Numbered from the stretch's first letter, positions 37,662 through 46,991 are shown. The stretch is DNA of 64,000 nt from Pseudomonas inefficax (GCF_900277125.1 NZ_OPYN01000224.1:62001-126000); one strand, 5' to 3'. Made by a program: numbers and translations. Notes: generated from the sequence alone by a model not told the origin.

Positions 37662-38408
37662 TCAGCGCTTGGCCTGACGCTGACGCACAGCCTCGAACAG
37701 GCAGACGCCGGTCGCCACCGACACGTTCAGGCTGCTGACACTACCGCCCATCGGCAACTTCACCAGGAAATCGCAATGCTCGCGGGTCAACCGGCGCATG
37801 CCCTTGCCTTCCGCGCCCATGATCATCACCAGCGGCCCGGTCAGGTCCTGCTGGTAGATCTCCTGCTCGGCCTCGCCGGCGGTACCGACCACCCACAGGC
37901 CACGCTGCTGCAGTTTCTCCAGAGTGCGCGCCAGGTTGGTCACGGCCACCAGCGGGATCACCTCCGCCGCGCCGCAGGCCACCTTGCGCACAACCGGGGT
38001 CAGGGTCGCGGACTTGTCCTTGGGCACGATCACCGCCGTGGCACCGGCGGCATCGGCGGTACGCAGGCAGGCGCCAAGGTTGTGTGGGTCAGTCACGCCG
38101 TCCAGCACCAGGATCAGAGGGGGTGTTTCGGTGCGTTCGAGCAACTCCTCGAGCATCAACTCGCCCCACACCTGGCTCGGACTTACCTCGGCGACCACGC
38201 CCTGGTGCACACCCTCTACCCAGGCATCCATCTCACGGCGCTCGGCCTGGCCGACCGCCACGCGATTTTCTGCGGCCAACGCCAGCAGCGCCTGGAGGCG
38301 CGGCTCGCTGCGCCCTTCCGATAACCAGATCTGCTTGACCCGCTTCGGATGATGCTGCAGCAATGCCTGTACGGCATGCACGCCGTAGATCTTTTCCAGC
38401 TGACTCAT
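37662..38408 (-). CDS. rlmB: 23S rRNA (guanosine-2'-O)-methyltransferase RlmB
   Basis: A 248-residue SpoU/TrmH-family (SPOUT) enzyme that methylates G2251 of 23S rRNA with SAM. It has the N-terminal substrate-binding domain, then LVLDGVTDPHNLGACLRTADAAG (motif 1), IMGAEGKGMRRL (motif 2) and LPMGGSVSSLNVSVATGV (motif 3, knot). Its start overlaps the rnr stop by four bases. Confidence 0.95.
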   Translation of the reverse strand: MSQLEKIYGVHAVQALLQHHPKRVKQIWLSEGRSEPRLQALLALAAENRVAVGQAERREMDAWVEGVHQGVVAEVSPSQVWGELMLEELLERTETPPLILVLDGVTDPHNLGACLRTADAAGATAVIVPKDKSATLTPVVRKVACGAAEVIPLVAVTNLARTLEKLQQRGLWVVGTAGEAEQEIYQQDLTGPLVMIMGAEGKGMRRLTREHCDFLVKLPMGGSVSSLNVSVATGVCLFEAVRQRQAKR

Positions 38409-40993
38409 GACTTGCTCTTGCTCTTGCGTGGCGCGCCGGACTTCGGCGGGCCTTTACGGTGCTTGGTCGGCTTGCCGGACGCCGAGGCCTTGCCGCCCTT
38501 GTCCGACTTGCTGCCGGCATGGCTGCCACTGCGCGCCTCGCTCATCAGCGCCTTCTTCATTTCGCGGCTCTTGCGCACTTCGGCGTTGCGCTGCACGGCG
38601 TCTTTCGGGAAATACGCCTCGGACGCTTCGCTCTTGCGGCTGCGCGGCTTCGGCGAGGCTTTCGCTTCAGTTACCGGCTGCTGCTGTTCAACCTTGTCGG
38701 CAGCTGGCGCAGCGCCACGCTGCTTGCGACCGATCGGCGCGGCCAGGGTCTTTTCCGACACCTCGAAGTCGATCTTGCGCTCGTCCAGGTCAACACGCAT
38801 GACCTTGACCTCGATGGTGTCGCCCAGGCGGAAGCTGCGTCCCGTACGCTCGCCAGACAGGCGGTGGTGCACCGGGTCGAAGTGGTAGTAGTCGCCCGGC
38901 AGCGCACTGACATGCACCAGGCCTTCCACATAGATGTCGGTCAGCTCGACGAACAGGCCGAAACCGGTCACCGCGGTGATCACACCCGGGAAGGTCTCGC
39001 CCACGCGGTCCTTCATGAACTCGCACTTGAGCCAGTTGACCACGTCACGGGTGGCTTCATCGGCCCGGCGTTCGGTCATCGAGCACTGCTCGCCGAGCTG
39101 CTCGAGGGTGTTTTCGTCGTACGGGTAGATACGCGCCTTGGGGATGCTCATGGCGCCGGCACGCTTGACGTGCGGGGTATCCACCTTGGAGCGGATGATG
39201 CTGCGGATGGCGCGGTGCACCAGCAGGTCCGGATAACGACGGATCGGCGAGGTGAAGTGGGTGTACGCCTCGTAGTTCAGGCCGAAGTGGCCGTTGTTCT
39301 CGGTGCTGTACACCGCCTGGCTCAGCGAACGCAGCATCACGGTCTGGATCAGGTGGAAGTCCGGGCGCCCGGCGATGCTCGCCAGCAGGGCCTGGTAATC
39401 CTTCGGCGACGGGTCCTTGCCCTTGTGCAGGCTCAGGCCCAGCTCGCCGAGGAACGCGCGCAGTTTTTCCAGGCGCTCTGGCGGCGGGCCGTCATGCACA
39501 CGGTACAGGGCCGGCACGCCATGCTTCTGCAAGAACTCGGCAGTGGCAACGTTGGCCGCCAGCATGCATTCCTCGATCAGCTTGTGGGCGTCGTTGCGCA
39601 CGGTCGGGCGGATTTCCGCGATCTTGCGCTCGTCACCGAAGATGATGCGGGTTTCCTGGGTCTCGAAGTCGATCGCACCCCGGGTGTGACGTGCATCCAC
39701 CAGCACCTTGTACAGGTTGTACAGGTTCTTCAGGTCCGGCACGACAGCCTTGTACTCTTCGCGTAGCGCCTTGCCCTCACGGGTGCGCGAGTGCTCGAGC
39801 ATGCTGCTGACCTTGTTGTAGGTCAGGCGGGCGTGGGAGTGGATTACGCCTTCGTAGAACTGGTAGTCGACCATCTGGCCGGCTTTGTTCATGGTCATTT
39901 CGCAGACCATTGCCAGGCGATCGACATGCGGGTTCAGCGAACACAGGCCGTTGGACAGCTCTTCCGGGAGCATCGGCACCACGCGCTCGGGGAAGTACAC
40001 CGAGTTGCCGCGCTGCTGGGCCTCGACGTCCAGGGCCGAACCCAGGCGCACGTAGCTGGACACATCGGCGATGGCCACATACAGGCGCCAGCCACCCGAG
40101 AACAGCCGCAGCTTGCCCAGCGGTTCGCAATAGACGGCGTCGTCGAAGTCGCGGGCGTCCTCGCCGTCGATGGTGACGAACGGCAGGTGGCGCAGGTCGA
40201 CGCGCTTCTCCTTGTCCTTCTCTTCGACTTCGGAGCGGAACTTGCGCGCTTCCTTGATCACATCCTTGGGCCAGACGTGCGGGATATCGTAGCTGCGCAG
40301 GGCAACGTCGATCTCCATGCCCGGCGCCATATAGTTGCCGATGACCTCGACCACGTCGCCCTGCGGCTGGAAGCGCGGAGTGGGCCAGTGGGTGATCTTG
40401 ATCTCGACGAACTGGCCGATCTTCGCGCCACCGTTGCGCCCGGCGGTGACCAGCACTTCCTGCTGGATCTTCGGGTTGTCCGGGGTCACGTAGCCGATAC
40501 CGCCTTCTTCGAAGTAACGGCCGACCACGCTCTCATGGGCACGGGAGATGACTTCGACCAGCACGCCTTCGCGGCGGCCACGGCGATCGACGCCAGAGAC
40601 CCGGGCCAGGCCGCGGTCGCCGTCGAACACCAGGCGCATCTGCGACGGGCTGAGGAACAGGTCTTCGCTGCCGTCGTCCGGGATAAGGAAGCCGAAGCCG
40701 TCGCGGTGACCGGAGACCCGACCGCAGATAAGGTCCAGCTTGTCTACCGGGGCATAAGTGCCGCGCCGGGTATAGATAAGCTGGCCATCGCGCTCCATGG
40801 CACGCAGGCGGCGGCGCAGGGCTTCGATCTGGTCTTCTTCATACAGACCAAACTCTTTCGCCAGCTCCTCGCGCGCAGCGGGTTCGCCACGGTCGGCAAG
40901 GCGCTGCAGGATCAGCTCACGGCTGGGAATGGGGTTGTCGTATTTTTCCGCTTCGCGAGCGGCCTCGGGATCGAGGGATTGCCAATCGGCCAT
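38405..40993 (-). CDS. rnr: Ribonuclease R
   Basis: A 862-residue 3'-5' exoribonuclease, processive on structured RNA. Order: N-terminal helix-turn-helix, two cold-shock domains, the RNB catalytic domain with DARDFDDAVYCE (magnesium-binding aspartates, from about residue 280) and HFTSPIRRYPDLLVHR, the S1 domain (GVITAVTGFGLFVEL), and a long basic Lys/Ser-rich tail from about residue 755. It is cold-inducible and important at low temperature in P. putida. Overlaps rlmB, in one operon. Confidence 0.96.
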   Translation of the reverse strand: MADWQSLDPEAAREAEKYDNPIPSRELILQRLADRGEPAAREELAKEFGLYEEDQIEALRRRLRAMERDGQLIYTRRGTYAPVDKLDLICGRVSGHRDGFGFLIPDDGSEDLFLSPSQMRLVFDGDRGLARVSGVDRRGRREGVLVEVISRAHESVVGRYFEEGGIGYVTPDNPKIQQEVLVTAGRNGGAKIGQFVEIKITHWPTPRFQPQGDVVEVIGNYMAPGMEIDVALRSYDIPHVWPKDVIKEARKFRSEVEEKDKEKRVDLRHLPFVTIDGEDARDFDDAVYCEPLGKLRLFSGGWRLYVAIADVSSYVRLGSALDVEAQQRGNSVYFPERVVPMLPEELSNGLCSLNPHVDRLAMVCEMTMNKAGQMVDYQFYEGVIHSHARLTYNKVSSMLEHSRTREGKALREEYKAVVPDLKNLYNLYKVLVDARHTRGAIDFETQETRIIFGDERKIAEIRPTVRNDAHKLIEECMLAANVATAEFLQKHGVPALYRVHDGPPPERLEKLRAFLGELGLSLHKGKDPSPKDYQALLASIAGRPDFHLIQTVMLRSLSQAVYSTENNGHFGLNYEAYTHFTSPIRRYPDLLVHRAIRSIIRSKVDTPHVKRAGAMSIPKARIYPYDENTLEQLGEQCSMTERRADEATRDVVNWLKCEFMKDRVGETFPGVITAVTGFGLFVELTDIYVEGLVHVSALPGDYYHFDPVHHRLSGERTGRSFRLGDTIEVKVMRVDLDERKIDFEVSEKTLAAPIGRKQRGAAPAADKVEQQQPVTEAKASPKPRSRKSEASEAYFPKDAVQRNAEVRKSREMKKALMSEARSGSHAGSKSDKGGKASASGKPTKHRKGPPKSGAPRKSKSKS

Positions 40994-41155
40994 CAGAAGG
41001 GGTTCACCTTGGGGTATATAGATATGAATTCTGGCATAGGCGTATTGAAACCGGAAATGTCAGCCTTGGACAGCCCCACGGGCATACCCGGCGAGCAGGA
41101 ATAGGCCTGCGGAATCAACAAGTTGAATTTTTTGAAATTTTTTTTGCTTTGGGGG

Positions 41156-41184
41156 TTTACAGCCTCCAGGACCGTCCGTATAGT
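41156..41184 (+). promoter_or_regulatory. Promoter of the tRNA-Leu genes
   Basis: TTTACA (41156-41161), 17-base spacer, TATAGT (41179-41184), then the GC-rich discriminator GCGC typical of stringently controlled stable-RNA promoters. It is about 80 bases before the first tRNA. Confidence 0.7.
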
Positions 41185-41264
41185 GCGCACCACAACGACG
41201 GACAACCCCGAAGTTGTAGTAGAGATGAGCGACGCTGTAAAGCATCAGGTAATCTCGAATGTGT

Positions 41265-41351
41265 GCCCAGGTGGCGGAATTGGTAGACGCGCTGGTTTCA
41301 GGTATCAGTGGCTTAACGGCCGTGGAAGTTCGAGTCTTCTCCTGGGCACCA
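41265..41351 (+). tRNA. tRNA-Leu (anticodon CAG), first copy
   Basis: An 87-base class II tRNA including an encoded CCA. Acceptor GCCCAGG / CCTGGGC, anticodon stem CTGGT/ATCAG with loop TTCAGGT giving CAG (reads CUG), long variable arm TGGCTTAACGGCCGT, T loop TTCGAGT. CUG is the dominant Leu codon in these genes. Confidence 0.96.
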
Positions 41352-41439
41352 AATATTTTCAAGTAACAGATGACCAAGGATCTGTTACTACTGTGTGAAA
41401 GCGAACGATAGTCGCCTTCTCCAGATGATGCAAAGCTTT

Positions 41440-41526
41440 GCCCAGGTGGCGGAATTGGTAGACGCGCTGGTTTCAGGTATCAGTGACTTAACGGTCGTGG
41501 AAGTTCGAGTCTTCTCCTGGGCACCA
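41440..41526 (+). tRNA. tRNA-Leu (anticodon CAG), second copy
   Basis: Identical to the first copy except in the variable arm, TGACTTAACGGTCGT, where a G-C pair is replaced by A-T. Separated from the first copy by 88 bases and followed by a terminator. Confidence 0.96.
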
Positions 41527-41530
41527 TACA

Positions 41531-41561
41531 AAAACCCACTAGCTTGCTAGTGGGTTTTTTC
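41531..41561 (+). terminator. Rho-independent terminator of the tRNA-Leu unit
   Basis: AACCCACTAGC TT GCTAGTGGGTT followed by TTTTC; 11-bp perfect stem. Confidence 0.92.
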
Positions 41562-41601
41562 TTGCCTGCGATTTTTGTATCCCCCTCTTTCGGCCCTGTT
41601 C

Positions 41602-41866
41602 CGGCCTCTTCGCGGCTAAAGCCGCTCCCACATTGTCAGCACCGACTTCCAGGCATGCACAGGATCAGTAGGAGCAGCCTTGTGCTGCGAAGAGGCCGGA
41701 TGGGCAAAAAATCCTCTTTGCCGGTAATGGCCTCTTCGCAGCACAAGGCTGCTCCTACAGGCAATGAGGCAACCTGATGGGGCAAGACAGTTGCTCCCAC
41801 AGGTATTTTCACTCCCCTCGATACCTGTGCCCCCCCTGTGGGAGCGGCTTCAGCCGCGAAGAGGCC
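41602..41866. repeat. Four-unit REP array
   Basis: Successive units: GGCCTCTTCGCGGCTAAAGC; GTAGGAGCAGCCTTGTGCTG; GGCCTCTTCGCAGCACAAGG; GTGGGAGCGGCTTCAGCCGC. The first and last share the GGCT-loop-AGCC stem, and the middle two share a GCAGCACAAGGCTGCTCC type, so a pair of one subtype is nested inside a pair of another. Confidence 0.85.
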
Positions 41867-41939
41867 AGCACAGCCAACCCACCTTCAGGCTCTTGCACCT
41901 TGGTCTGACCATGAATTTCTCGGCACCCGGCCACTTGAG

Positions 41940-41953
41940 AAACGATTTCGTTT
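41940..41953. promoter_or_regulatory. Palindrome upstream of the iron-binding protein gene
   Basis: AAACGATTTCGTTT, a perfect 14-base palindrome 45-58 bases before the start codon. It could be an operator; it does not match the Fur box well. Confidence 0.35.
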
Positions 41954-41997
41954 ACCATTGTTTCCAAATATGTAGCCGTAAGCGAGGAAGTACCCGC

Positions 41998-43011
41998 ATG
42001 ACGATCCGCCCGCAACCGCTGATGCGTACCTTGGCCGCCGCCGCGCTGAGCCTGGTCATCGGCGCTCCGGCCGCCATGGCAGACGCACCAGTCACCCTGA
42101 CCATGTACAACGGTCAGCACAAGGAAATCGGCGAAGCCATCGCCCAGGCCTACGAGGCCAAGACCGGCGTCCACATCAATATCCGCAAGGGCAGCAGCAA
42201 CCAGCTGGCCAGCCAGATCATCGAGGAAGGCGAACGCTCGCCGGCCGACATCATCTATACCGAAGAGTCCCCTCCCCTGAACAACCTGGGCGAACTGGGC
42301 CTGCTGGCGAAGATCGACGACGCCACCGCGAACATGATGCCCAAGGAGTACGTTGGCGCCAACGGCACCTGGATGGGCATTACCGCCCGTACGCGCATCG
42401 TCGTGTTCAACCCGAAGAAAGTCGACGAGAAAGACTTGCCGACCACAGTGATGGACTTCGCCAACCCCGAGTGGGAAGGCCGCGTCGGCTATGTGCCCAC
42501 CAGCGGCGCTTTTCAGGAACAGGCCGTGGCCATCCTGAAGATGCACGGCCGTGAAGCCACCGAAGAATGGCTGACCGGCCTGAAGGCATTCGGCAAGACC
42601 TACACCAACAACATGGTCGCCCTCAAAGCCGTGGAAAAAGGCGAAGTGGCTGCGGTACTGGTGAACAACTATTACTGGTATGCGCTCGAGCGCGAGCGCG
42701 GCAAGCTGGACACCAAGCTCTACTACCTGGCCGATGGCGATGCCGGCAACCTGGTCACCATTTCCGGCGCAGCCGTGGTCAAGGCCAGCAAGCACCCGAA
42801 AGAAGCCCAGGCCCTGCTCAACTGGATGGCCAGCGAAGAAGGCCAGCGCGTGATCACCCAGACCACCGCCGAGTACCCACTGCACAAAGGCATGGTCTCC
42901 GACCGTGGCCTGAAGCCGTTCGAAGACCTGCGTCCGCCGAAGATCTCGCCAGCCGACCTGGGCAATGCCGAGGAAGCGATCGAGCTTGAGCGCGAGGTCG
43001 GCCTGCTCTGA
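41998..43011 (+). CDS. Ferric-iron ABC transporter, substrate-binding protein (FbpA/SfuA-like)
   Basis: A periplasmic binding protein of 337 aa. The signal peptide ends near APAAMADAP. It belongs to the FbpA/FutA class: VTLTMYNGQHKEIGEAIAQAYEAKTG at the N-terminus of the mature part, and the paired tyrosines in VNNYYWYALERE that coordinate Fe3+ in FbpA. The chosen ATG gives the normal signal length. Its stop shares a base with the permease start. No siderophore-type features. Thiamine- or phosphonate-type binding proteins are less likely given the Tyr pair. Confidence 0.87.
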   Translation: MTIRPQPLMRTLAAAALSLVIGAPAAMADAPVTLTMYNGQHKEIGEAIAQAYEAKTGVHINIRKGSSNQLASQIIEEGERSPADIIYTEESPPLNNLGELGLLAKIDDATANMMPKEYVGANGTWMGITARTRIVVFNPKKVDEKDLPTTVMDFANPEWEGRVGYVPTSGAFQEQAVAILKMHGREATEEWLTGLKAFGKTYTNNMVALKAVEKGEVAAVLVNNYYWYALERERGKLDTKLYYLADGDAGNLVTISGAAVVKASKHPKEAQALLNWMASEEGQRVITQTTAEYPLHKGMVSDRGLKPFEDLRPPKISPADLGNAEEAIELEREVGLL

Positions 43012-44576
43012 TGACTGCCGCCCTGACCGAACCAGTGCCGGTACGCTTCGTACCACGCCGCAAGCGCCCCTCCGTCTGGGTGGTGCTGCCTGTGCTGTTC
43101 CTGGTAGCGATGAGTTTGCTGCCTTTGCTGTACGTTGCCATGAAAGCCTGGGAGGCCGGCTGGCGCGAAGCCTTGCACCTGCTGTGGCGGCCGTTTGTCT
43201 GGGGACTGATGCGCAACACCCTGATGCTGATGGTCGGGGTGACGCTGACCTGCATGGTAGTCGGCCTGGCCCTGGCCTGGCTGCTGGAGCGCAGCAACCT
43301 GGCCGGCCGCCGATTGTGGGGCGTGGTGCTATGCCTGCCGTTTGCCGTGCCGTCGTTCGTCAGCAGCTTCACCTGGGTGTCACTGAGCTCGGACTTCGAA
43401 GGGCTGGGCGGAGCGATCATGGTCATGGCCCTGTCCAAGTACCCGCTGGTGTTCCTGCCGGTGGCCGCAACCCTGCGCAACCTCGATACCTCGCTGGAGG
43501 AGTCGGCACGTACGTTGGGCTGCAGCCGCTGGGGCGTATTCGTCAAGGTCACCCTGCCGCTGCTATGGCCATCGATGCTGGGCGGCGCGCTGCTGATCGC
43601 CCTGCACATGCTGGTGGAGTTCGGCGCCTTGTCGATCCTCGGCCTGCAAACCTTCACCACGGCGATCTACCAACAGTTCGAACTGGAGTTCAGCAACGCC
43701 AATGCGGCCATGCTGTCCGCCGTACTGTTGGCGATGTGCCTGGTGATGCTGTGGCTTGAACTGCGGGTACGTGGCAAGGCCCGCCATGTGCGCATCGGCC
43801 AGGGTGTGGCGCGTCGTGCGCAACCGGTGCGGCTGCGTGGCTGGTCAGTGCCGGCGCAATTGTTCTGTGTGGGCCTGGCGGTATTGGGCAGCGGTATTCC
43901 GCTGGCCATGCTCGGCTACTGGCTGAGCGTGGGTTCATCGGCAGCGTTCCCTGTTGCTGCCATTTCCAAGGCGCTGTTCACCTCGTTGTCGGTGTCGCTG
44001 GGTGGTGCCGGTTTCTGCGTGCTACTGGCCCTGCCGATCAGCTTCCTGGTGGTGCGCTACAAGGGCCACCTGGCAATCTGGGCCGAGCGCCTGCCGTACC
44101 TTCTGCACGCCCTGCCCGGCCTGGTGATTGCCCTGACCCTGGTGTTCTTCGCCCTGCATTACGTGCCGGCGCTGTACCAGACCACGGCACTGTTACTGCT
44201 GGCCTATGCGCTGCTATTCCTGCCGCTGGCCCAGTCACCGGTGCGCACCGCTTTGAACAAGGCTTCGCCGACGCTGGAAGAAGCCGCGCGAACCTTGGGC
44301 GCGAACAGCTTTGCCGCGTTCTGCCGGGTGACCTTGCCGATCATCTTCCCGGCCATGGCGGCGGCTTTTGCGCTGGTGTTCCTGGATGCGATGAAAGAGC
44401 TGACGGCGACCTTGCTGCTCAGCCCGACCGGCATGACTACCCTGGCGACCGAGGTATGGGCGCATACGGCCAACGTCGAGTTTGCAGCGGCGGCGCCTTA
44501 TGCGGCGCTACTGATCGTGGTTTCGGGGTTGCCGGTTTATCTGCTGACTACGCGGATGTATCTGAACAAGGCCTGA
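43011..44576 (+). CDS. Ferric-iron ABC transporter permease (FbpB/SfuB-like)
   Basis: A 521-residue inner-membrane protein containing two fused permease domains, as in FbpB/SfuB. Two EAA coupling loops are visible: SLEESARTLGCSRWGVFVKV near residue 163 and TLEEAARTLGANSFAAFCRV near residue 423. There are about 12 membrane segments. It overlaps the binding-protein gene by one base. The ATPase (FbpC) that should complete the importer is not next to it; a REP locus follows instead. Confidence 0.88.
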   Translation: MTAALTEPVPVRFVPRRKRPSVWVVLPVLFLVAMSLLPLLYVAMKAWEAGWREALHLLWRPFVWGLMRNTLMLMVGVTLTCMVVGLALAWLLERSNLAGRRLWGVVLCLPFAVPSFVSSFTWVSLSSDFEGLGGAIMVMALSKYPLVFLPVAATLRNLDTSLEESARTLGCSRWGVFVKVTLPLLWPSMLGGALLIALHMLVEFGALSILGLQTFTTAIYQQFELEFSNANAAMLSAVLLAMCLVMLWLELRVRGKARHVRIGQGVARRAQPVRLRGWSVPAQLFCVGLAVLGSGIPLAMLGYWLSVGSSAAFPVAAISKALFTSLSVSLGGAGFCVLLALPISFLVVRYKGHLAIWAERLPYLLHALPGLVIALTLVFFALHYVPALYQTTALLLLAYALLFLPLAQSPVRTALNKASPTLEEAARTLGANSFAAFCRVTLPIIFPAMAAAFALVFLDAMKELTATLLLSPTGMTTLATEVWAHTANVEFAAAAPYAALLIVVSGLPVYLLTTRMYLNKA

Positions 44577-44604
44577 TCGGCAACGCTCCCCAAGCCTGCG
44601 CGGT

Positions 44605-44815
44605 ACCTGTGGGAGCGGCCGTGGCCGCGAACACCGGCGCAGCCGGTGCCATGCTCCGCGTCGCCTGCTTCGCGGGCTTGCCCGCTCCCACATGGGGACG
44701 GCGCAGGCCCGGATTCACGCGGCACCTGTGGGAGCGGGTTCACCCGCGAACACCGGCGAAGCCGGTGCCATCCAACGCGCGGTCTTCTTCGCGGGTAAAC
44801 CCGCTCCCACAGGGG
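44605..44815. repeat. Composite REP array, four units with two extra hairpins
   Basis: Two outward REP pairs in a row. Each contains a 26-base insert GCGAACACCGGCG[C/A]AGCCGGTGCCAT (44627-44652 and 44746-44771) that forms a third hairpin, CACCGGC / GCCGGTG. A related insert occurs at 60515-60540. Confidence 0.88.
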
Positions 44816-44836
44816 TAGCAATGTTCCCGGGAATGT

Positions 44837-46771
44837 CTATGCCCTGAACTGTCCCAGGCTGGCGCGCAGTTGCGCGGCCAGGTCATCCAGCACCTTGCTG
44901 CTGGCGGTGGTCTGCATCACCACTTCAGCCGAGCGCTCGGCCTGGGCATGGATGGTTTCCACCCGCCCACGTACCGCCTGCGCCCCACTCGCCTGCTGCT
45001 CGGCGGCGCGGGTAGCGAGGCCGATGGCCGCATGCACCTGCTCCACCGCTGCCTGCACAGACTGCTGGCGGCGCTCGTTGTCACGCAGCACCAGCAACCC
45101 TTCGCTGGCCTTGAGCCCGGCTTGGCTGATGGTGGCCACAGCTTCCTTGGCGCCTTTCTGCAGTGCGGCAATATGCGCCTGGATATCCCCGGTGGAGCTT
45201 TGCGTCTTGCTCGCCAGCGCCCGCACCTCATCCGCCACCACGGCAAAGCCACGCCCGGTTTCCCCAGCCCGGGCCGCTTCGATGGCGGCGTTCAGCGCCA
45301 GCAGGTTGGTCTGCTCGGCAATACCGTGAATTACCGTCAGCACCACCTCGATCTGTTCACTCTGCTTGGCCAGGCGCTCGATCACCTGGGAACCGGCATC
45401 CACCTGCCCGGCCAGGTTCTCGATCAAACCAGCGAGCTGGGTCGAGGTACGGCTGTTCTCGTCAGTCGCCTGGCGGATATCCACAACCTGCTGCAGGGCT
45501 GCCTGCATCGCGTGGCTTTCAGCCTGGGCCTCGTCGGCCATGCTAGACAGGTCGCGCAGGCTCGCGGCCACTTCATCGCGTTGCAGTGCAGCGGCAGCAT
45601 CGGCGCCGGCATTGCGCTGGGCCATCGCACCAATCTCAACACCAGTGCGTTGTGCCACCTCGCCCGCCTCGCGCACGATGGGTTGCAGCTTGTCGACGAA
45701 GCGGTTCACCGCCGACGCCATGTCACCAATCTCGTCGCGACTGTCCAGCGGCACGCGCTTGGTCAGGTCGCCCTCGCCCGCCGCCAGGTCATTCAGGGCG
45801 GCAATCAGCAGGCGCAGCTTGCTCAACACCCGACGGCCCAACACCACAGCCACCACCAGCAGCACGCCGAGACCGACCAGCACCAGGCCCAGGCCGATGC
45901 GCCAGCGCAGCTCGGCGGCAGCATCACGCACGGTCTGTGCGGTATTGGCCTGCATCGCAGCAGCGCTGCCCTGCGCCTTTTCCAGGCGCTCGCGCAAGGT
46001 CTTGCCACTGTCGGCTGCCGCACCGACCAGGCTGTCGCCGACCAGTTGTTCACCACTGGCGATCAGGGCGGCGAAGCGCTGGTCAAGGGCCTTGAGTTCC
46101 TGATCGATGCCGGCAGTGGAAACGCCCATCACCACCTTGCCGATTTCTGCCCCATTGGGGTTGATCGACGCCTCCACGAAGTACACCGCCGGGTCGCGCC
46201 GGGCCGCGTCGATCACTTTGTCGAGCGCACGCTCGCCCTGGCCCTTGTCCATCAATGCCTGGTTGATCGGGTTTTGCCGGTTCAGATAGCGGGTCAGGTG
46301 CTGGCCCTGGGCGTCGTCGTACACCACGAACAGCACGTTGGGGTTGCGCTGGGCACGCCGAGCGAAGTCGGAGAGCACCGGCACGTCGTTGTCCCAGATC
46401 GCCCGCGGGGCGACCGAAGCCAGCAGTTCGGCCATATCGTTGGCGGAGTCCTTGAGGTTCTTTTCCAGCGTGCTGCGCAGTTGCTGCTGTTCACTCTGCA
46501 GGCGCGCGGACAAGCCGGCACTCAGGCGCTGGCGGGTGCTGCTGGACAAACTGTCAAGGCCCGAACGTACATCCTGCCCGGCCCTCTCCAGTTCGCCGGC
46601 AAGTTGACGGCTGTCATTGCCCAGACGCTCGCCCAGGTCGGCCTCCAGGGCGGAAACCGTGCTGCGAGTCAGCGCAACAGCAACCAGTACCTGCACCAAA
46701 AGCGCGATACCCAGGGCAACAAACACAGGCCGCAAAAGGCGGCTTCGTAACAGTGAAAGGATGGCAGACAC
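44837..46771 (-). CDS. Methyl-accepting chemotaxis protein
   Basis: A 644-residue transmembrane chemoreceptor. TM1 is about residues 14-35, the periplasmic sensing domain about 36-288 and TM2 291-313, then a HAMP domain and a cytoplasmic signalling coiled coil with the hairpin tip EAARAGETGRGFAVVADEVR (residues about 490-510). The periplasmic region has VLFVVYDDAQGQHLTRYLNR and IGKVVMGVST, suggesting a Cache-like fold; the ligand cannot be read from the sequence. No C-terminal CheR-binding pentapeptide (the protein ends LGQFRA). Monocistronic, after purA. Confidence 0.92.
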   Translation of the reverse strand: MSAILSLLRSRLLRPVFVALGIALLVQVLVAVALTRSTVSALEADLGERLGNDSRQLAGELERAGQDVRSGLDSLSSSTRQRLSAGLSARLQSEQQQLRSTLEKNLKDSANDMAELLASVAPRAIWDNDVPVLSDFARRAQRNPNVLFVVYDDAQGQHLTRYLNRQNPINQALMDKGQGERALDKVIDAARRDPAVYFVEASINPNGAEIGKVVMGVSTAGIDQELKALDQRFAALIASGEQLVGDSLVGAAADSGKTLRERLEKAQGSAAAMQANTAQTVRDAAAELRWRIGLGLVLVGLGVLLVVAVVLGRRVLSKLRLLIAALNDLAAGEGDLTKRVPLDSRDEIGDMASAVNRFVDKLQPIVREAGEVAQRTGVEIGAMAQRNAGADAAAALQRDEVAASLRDLSSMADEAQAESHAMQAALQQVVDIRQATDENSRTSTQLAGLIENLAGQVDAGSQVIERLAKQSEQIEVVLTVIHGIAEQTNLLALNAAIEAARAGETGRGFAVVADEVRALASKTQSSTGDIQAHIAALQKGAKEAVATISQAGLKASEGLLVLRDNERRQQSVQAAVEQVHAAIGLATRAAEQQASGAQAVRGRVETIHAQAERSAEVVMQTTASSKVLDDLAAQLRASLGQFRA

Positions 46772-46895
46772 GGTGTAACCCTCGTGTTTTCTGGCGCCAC
46801 TACTTTGATGGCATCGTCAGAAGCTTCTTACAGCAAGGGTTGTGCCGAGGGCAGCAGGGAAATGCGCCAAGGTCTAGCAATGAGGTTACCCGCAC

Positions 46896-46991
46896 GGGCC
46901 TCTTCGCGGGTGAACCCGCTCCCACATGGACCGCGCAGGGCCCCAGGACTGTGCAGTACCTGTGGGAGCGGGTTTACCCGCGAAAGGGCCG
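46896..46991. repeat. REP pair between the MCP gene and purA
   Basis: GGCCTCTTCGCGGGTGAACC and mirror unit with GGGTTTACCC; lies in the 296-base gap behind purA. Confidence 0.85.

Larger units (their letters stand above)
41527..41997. other. Intergenic region after the tRNA-Leu pair
   Basis: A 471-base gap with a terminator at 41531-41561, a run of four REP units, and a palindrome at 41940-41953 upstream of the iron-binding protein gene. No gene seen. Confidence 0.7.

Noticed and set aside
38459..41104. Long plus-strand frames opposite rnr
   Set aside because: Shadow frames of the conserved RNase R gene with no start signals or recognisable domains.
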